Positions 61,676 to 64,000 of a DNA stretch of 64,000 bases are shown in pieces. The position numbers and the translations under genes are program-made. How positions within the stretch are numbered: the first letter of the stretch is position 1; the number at the start of each line of letters is the position of its first letter. Origin of the DNA: Leguminivora glycinivorella (Eukaryota; Arthropoda; Insecta; Lepidoptera; Tortricidae); contig NC_062990.1 in the NCBI RefSeq assembly GCF_023078275.1, positions 12,415,549 to 12,479,548 on the forward strand, in the 5' to 3' direction. The notes beneath the pieces were generated by a model. That model was not told where the DNA came from, ran no database searches, and saw only the letters and a program-made list of their open reading frames with translations.

Positions 61676-62186
61676 GAGGATACGGTAGCGAAAATGCTAA
61701 AATGGAAAGGAGCCCCCCTTTCAACTTGGGAATTTTAGTTAAATATACAAGTGTTATTAACTAGATTTATCGAAAAAAAATTGTCCAATTAGAACAACTC
61801 AGTCAAAAGATATTTCAAAAAAATCTTTAAAATCGAGGTTCCGCTCTCGACTCTTTCCTCCTTCAAAACTTAATCAATCGGAACGAAGTTTGAGAATCTG
61901 AATAACAATGAAATAATCTGTGTCGGACCGTTTAGCTTTTTTTGTTAATTGTTACCAATCTTGAGTATCACACCTTTTTTTGCGCCACAATGAAAAAGGC
62001 CGTTTTTGGAAATTTTTGATTGGCTCTAAAATCTTTAAAAAGCAGAATATCAAAAAAATCAAAACGGTCCGACACAGATAAAAATAATAACAATCTGTGT
62101 TGAAATAATCATTGCTCTATCTTCAAAAACCAGGGAGGAAATAGTCGAGAGCGTTTGTATGGAGAATTGACCCCTACCGTATCGTC
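61676..62186. mobile_element. TTAA-flanked MITE (piggyBac-type target)
   Basis: TTAA stands on both sides (61672-61675 and 62187-62190). The ends GAGGATACGGTAG and CTACCGTATCGTC are inverted with one mismatch. The interior has many AAAAATCTTTAAAATCGAG-type inverted segments and a repeated 'GTGTCGGACCGTTT' / 'AAACGGTCCGACACAG' pair. A TTAA duplication is the piggyBac signature, though the terminal bases do not match the usual CCC start, so the class is tentative. Confidence 0.8.
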
Positions 62187-62447
62187 TTAAAGGTCTTAAC
62201 TCTTCAGGTAATAACTATGTGCCGTTATTACTTACAGTATTATATGTATGACATAACTAGTATTGAAATAACTAGGATAGGGTTGTAGTTTTTATTAATT
62301 GTTGTGAAAGTCCAAATGTCGTGTGGAGATATTTGTATTTATAATATTATATATAAAAAATAGTTGTTTGATAATGTATGTAATTAATCTGGTAGCTCGC
62401 GGTATTTAGTTAGTAGTGAAGTCCCGTTGTTGAGATTTTTGTTATTT

Positions 62448-62934
62448 TTTTAACCGACTTCAAAAAAGGAGGAGGTTCTCAATTCGACTGAATGTTTTTT
62501 TTTTTTTTTATTTTTTTTTTTTTTTTATTTTTTTTTTGTATGTATGTTACTCGATATCTCCGAGAATCGTGGACCGATTTTCAAAATTTTTTTTTTGATC
62601 GAACTGGTATAACCCCGAGATGGTCCCATTGGCACCAAGTCAGGGTCTGATGATGGTATCCTGGAGAAATCGAGGGAACTCTTCAAATGTTATAGGCACA
62701 TGTAATGTTTTTAGTCTATTTTTCAAAGGTACACCAGTATTTACGTCTGATGGTAATAATTTTACGAGTATGTGGCTGAGCTGATGATGGAAGGTCAACT
62801 CCTCAATGGTTAGGAGTTAAAGGATAATTCTTTCACTACTGTACATGTATTCGGACTGATACATATAATATCACTAGGAACCACTAAAAATCAACAAATA
62901 AATAAACTTTTTAACAAAAAATAAAACCGCCTTC
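62448..62934 (+). repeat. Dispersed lepidopteran repeat (AACCGACTTCAAAAAAGGAG type)
   Basis: It starts TTTTAACCGACTTCAAAAAA GGAGGAGGTTCTCAATTCGA and includes ATATCTCCGAGAATCGTGGACCGATTTTC. I recognise this start as one of the most common repeats in Lepidoptera. It runs on into the palindrome at 62935-63264, whose left arm looks like the repeat's usual other end. Confidence 0.7.
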
Positions 62935-63264
62935 AAAAATAAGCGCGTTACAAAACACGGAGAAACTAAAAAGCCAAAAATAATAAACCTTTCAATTCAG
63001 ATTTCTTATCGTATTGCAATAAGCTAAACATCCAAATTATAAACAAATCAATTATTTTTGGAGTCGGTACCAGCCTGTGTATGGTTGGGTGGGGCAAACA
63101 GGCAATAGCAAGGCGACGAATAGGTCTGGTACCGACTACAAAAATAATTGATTTGTTTATAATTTGGATGTTTAGCTTATTGCAATACGATAAGAAATCT
63201 GAATTGAAAGGTTTATTATTTTTGGCTTTTTAGTTTCTCCGTGTTTTGTAACGCGCTTATTTTT
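62935..63264. repeat. Almost perfect 139-bp-arm palindrome with 52-bp spacer
   Basis: The left arm AAAAATAAGCGCGTTACAAA ... GAGTCGGTACCAG and the right arm CTGGTACCGACTAC ... TTTGTAACGCGCTTATTTTT are inverted copies with about one mismatch (GGAGTCGG against GTAGTCGG). The spacer contains GGTTGGGTGGGGCAAACAGG. Near-identity means the inverted duplication is recent or kept similar by conversion. Confidence 0.93.
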
Positions 63265-63275
63265 TTATGTGATAT

Positions 63276-64000
63276 TAATAATAATAATAAGCCCACGGGG
63301 GCAGCTTGTGGCGAGCTGACGGTGAGTGGCGACACCGCGGACCCCTATTCCAGAGGGCACTTCCATCTAGCCCTCGCCTCTGCGCGTGCCTTAACCGGCC
63401 GGCCAGAGTGGATTCGCAAGAGCGGGACCTATGCTCCAGGTTGGAAGTGTAAAATGTCATAACGCCGGCGGCCTGCTGAACGGATCACCGGGATCTGGCT
63501 ACCGCAGTCTCACCTCTCGACAACCTTTCAGCCACTCTTCAAGTGTTGCTCTGTTGTCGCACCGTGCGTGCGGCCGTTTTGCAGGGCCCACTCAATGAGT
63601 TGGCGAGTCACCGCCTGTCTTTTACAATCTTAAGACTAGTTGTCATGGCAGGTGTCCGATAGTCTCCCCCCATAGACCATTATCCAGTCCATCCGACTTG
63701 CACAACAATAGCCTATGACCTTAGTTCCCATCGCAACACAAAAGTGCTGCACTGAAATAGTCTTTACACCTGGCGGGGACCATCTCCGGATGTATCATAT
63801 TGTGCGCTCGGGGATGGTATCCGCCAGGTGCCTTTAGATTAAAGTGTCTAAAAGGGCCTCTGTGCTGTTGGCTTCGGCCCCACACATGCCTCCCAAAAGT
63901 CCGGGACCCCATGGTCCCGAGATATGGTAAGACATACAAATAAAAAAAAACATTAAAACATTAAAACATTTATTTATCTACACAAATTCAACATTCATCA
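63276..64000 (-). mobile_element. Probable 3' region of a non-LTR element, ends in (TTA)n
   Basis: On the minus strand the sequence ends ...AAGCTGCCCCCGTGGGC followed by TTATTATTATTATTAATAT. This looks like a retroelement 3' end with a TTA-repeat tail. It is GC-richer than its surroundings and contains no clear reading frame. It extends past the right edge of the window. The element class is not identified. An unrelated GC-rich repeat is the alternative. Confidence 0.4.

Noticed and set aside
1..64000. CRISPR arrays, restriction systems, operons or phage genes
   Set aside because: No such structure exists here. The genes have introns, the repeats are eukaryotic transposable elements, and the short tandem repeats lack regular unique spacers.

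Overview
The window looks like nuclear DNA of a moth or butterfly (Lepidoptera). It is AT-rich and saturated with dispersed repeats: tRNA-derived SINEs, many short inverted-repeat elements and several retrotransposon clades. The host genes are spliced, with GT-AG introns. Only two host genes are recognisable. (1) The first coding exon of a Six1/2-type homeobox gene (sine oculis) lies on the minus strand at 4202-4306; the rest of that gene must lie to the left of the window. (2) A complete twelve-coding-exon Rcc1 gene, the chromatin-bound guanine-nucleotide exchange factor for Ran, runs on the plus strand from 34519 to 60801.

Layout. 1-4201 is the presumed first intron of the Six gene and carries a complete hAT-like element (991-3074) with 8-bp target duplications. 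4307-34000 is intergenic. It holds two SINEs, a promoter-like CCAAT-box cluster near 13.8 kb, a three-level transposon nest at 18.0-20.7 kb, a Penelope-like retroelement (26293-28572) whose edges are defined by an empty copy of its target repeat at 50.7 kb, and a large inverted repeat (30605-33773) split by another hAT element with a perfect 8-bp target duplication.

The Rcc1 gene fills the right half. Its exons encode the beta-propeller blades plus a charged, basic C-terminal tail. Intron 5 is about 12.8 kb long because of nested retroelements. A CR1/Jockey-like LINE (ORF1 with coiled coil and SGNH-esterase-like domain, then a reverse transcriptase) is split by a hAT element that itself carries RNase H debris. 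The LINE is split again by an R4/Dong-like element, and a second, 5'-truncated, about 99% identical copy of that element sits in tandem behind it. Other introns carry MITEs, SINEs and an ORF1-only retroelement fragment inside a terminal-inverted-repeat cassette. The 3' flank (60.8-64 kb) is almost entirely inverted-repeat elements.

All five frameshifts I could localise in otherwise clean coding sequence (one in Rcc1, four in retroelements) are one-base deletions, and at least four are in or next to a short homopolymer or repeated base. That pattern suggests residual indel errors in the assembly, so I read Rcc1 as an intact gene rather than a pseudogene. I found no convincing new defence or metabolic system. 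The novelty is in the nested element architecture and in elements lying against splice sites.
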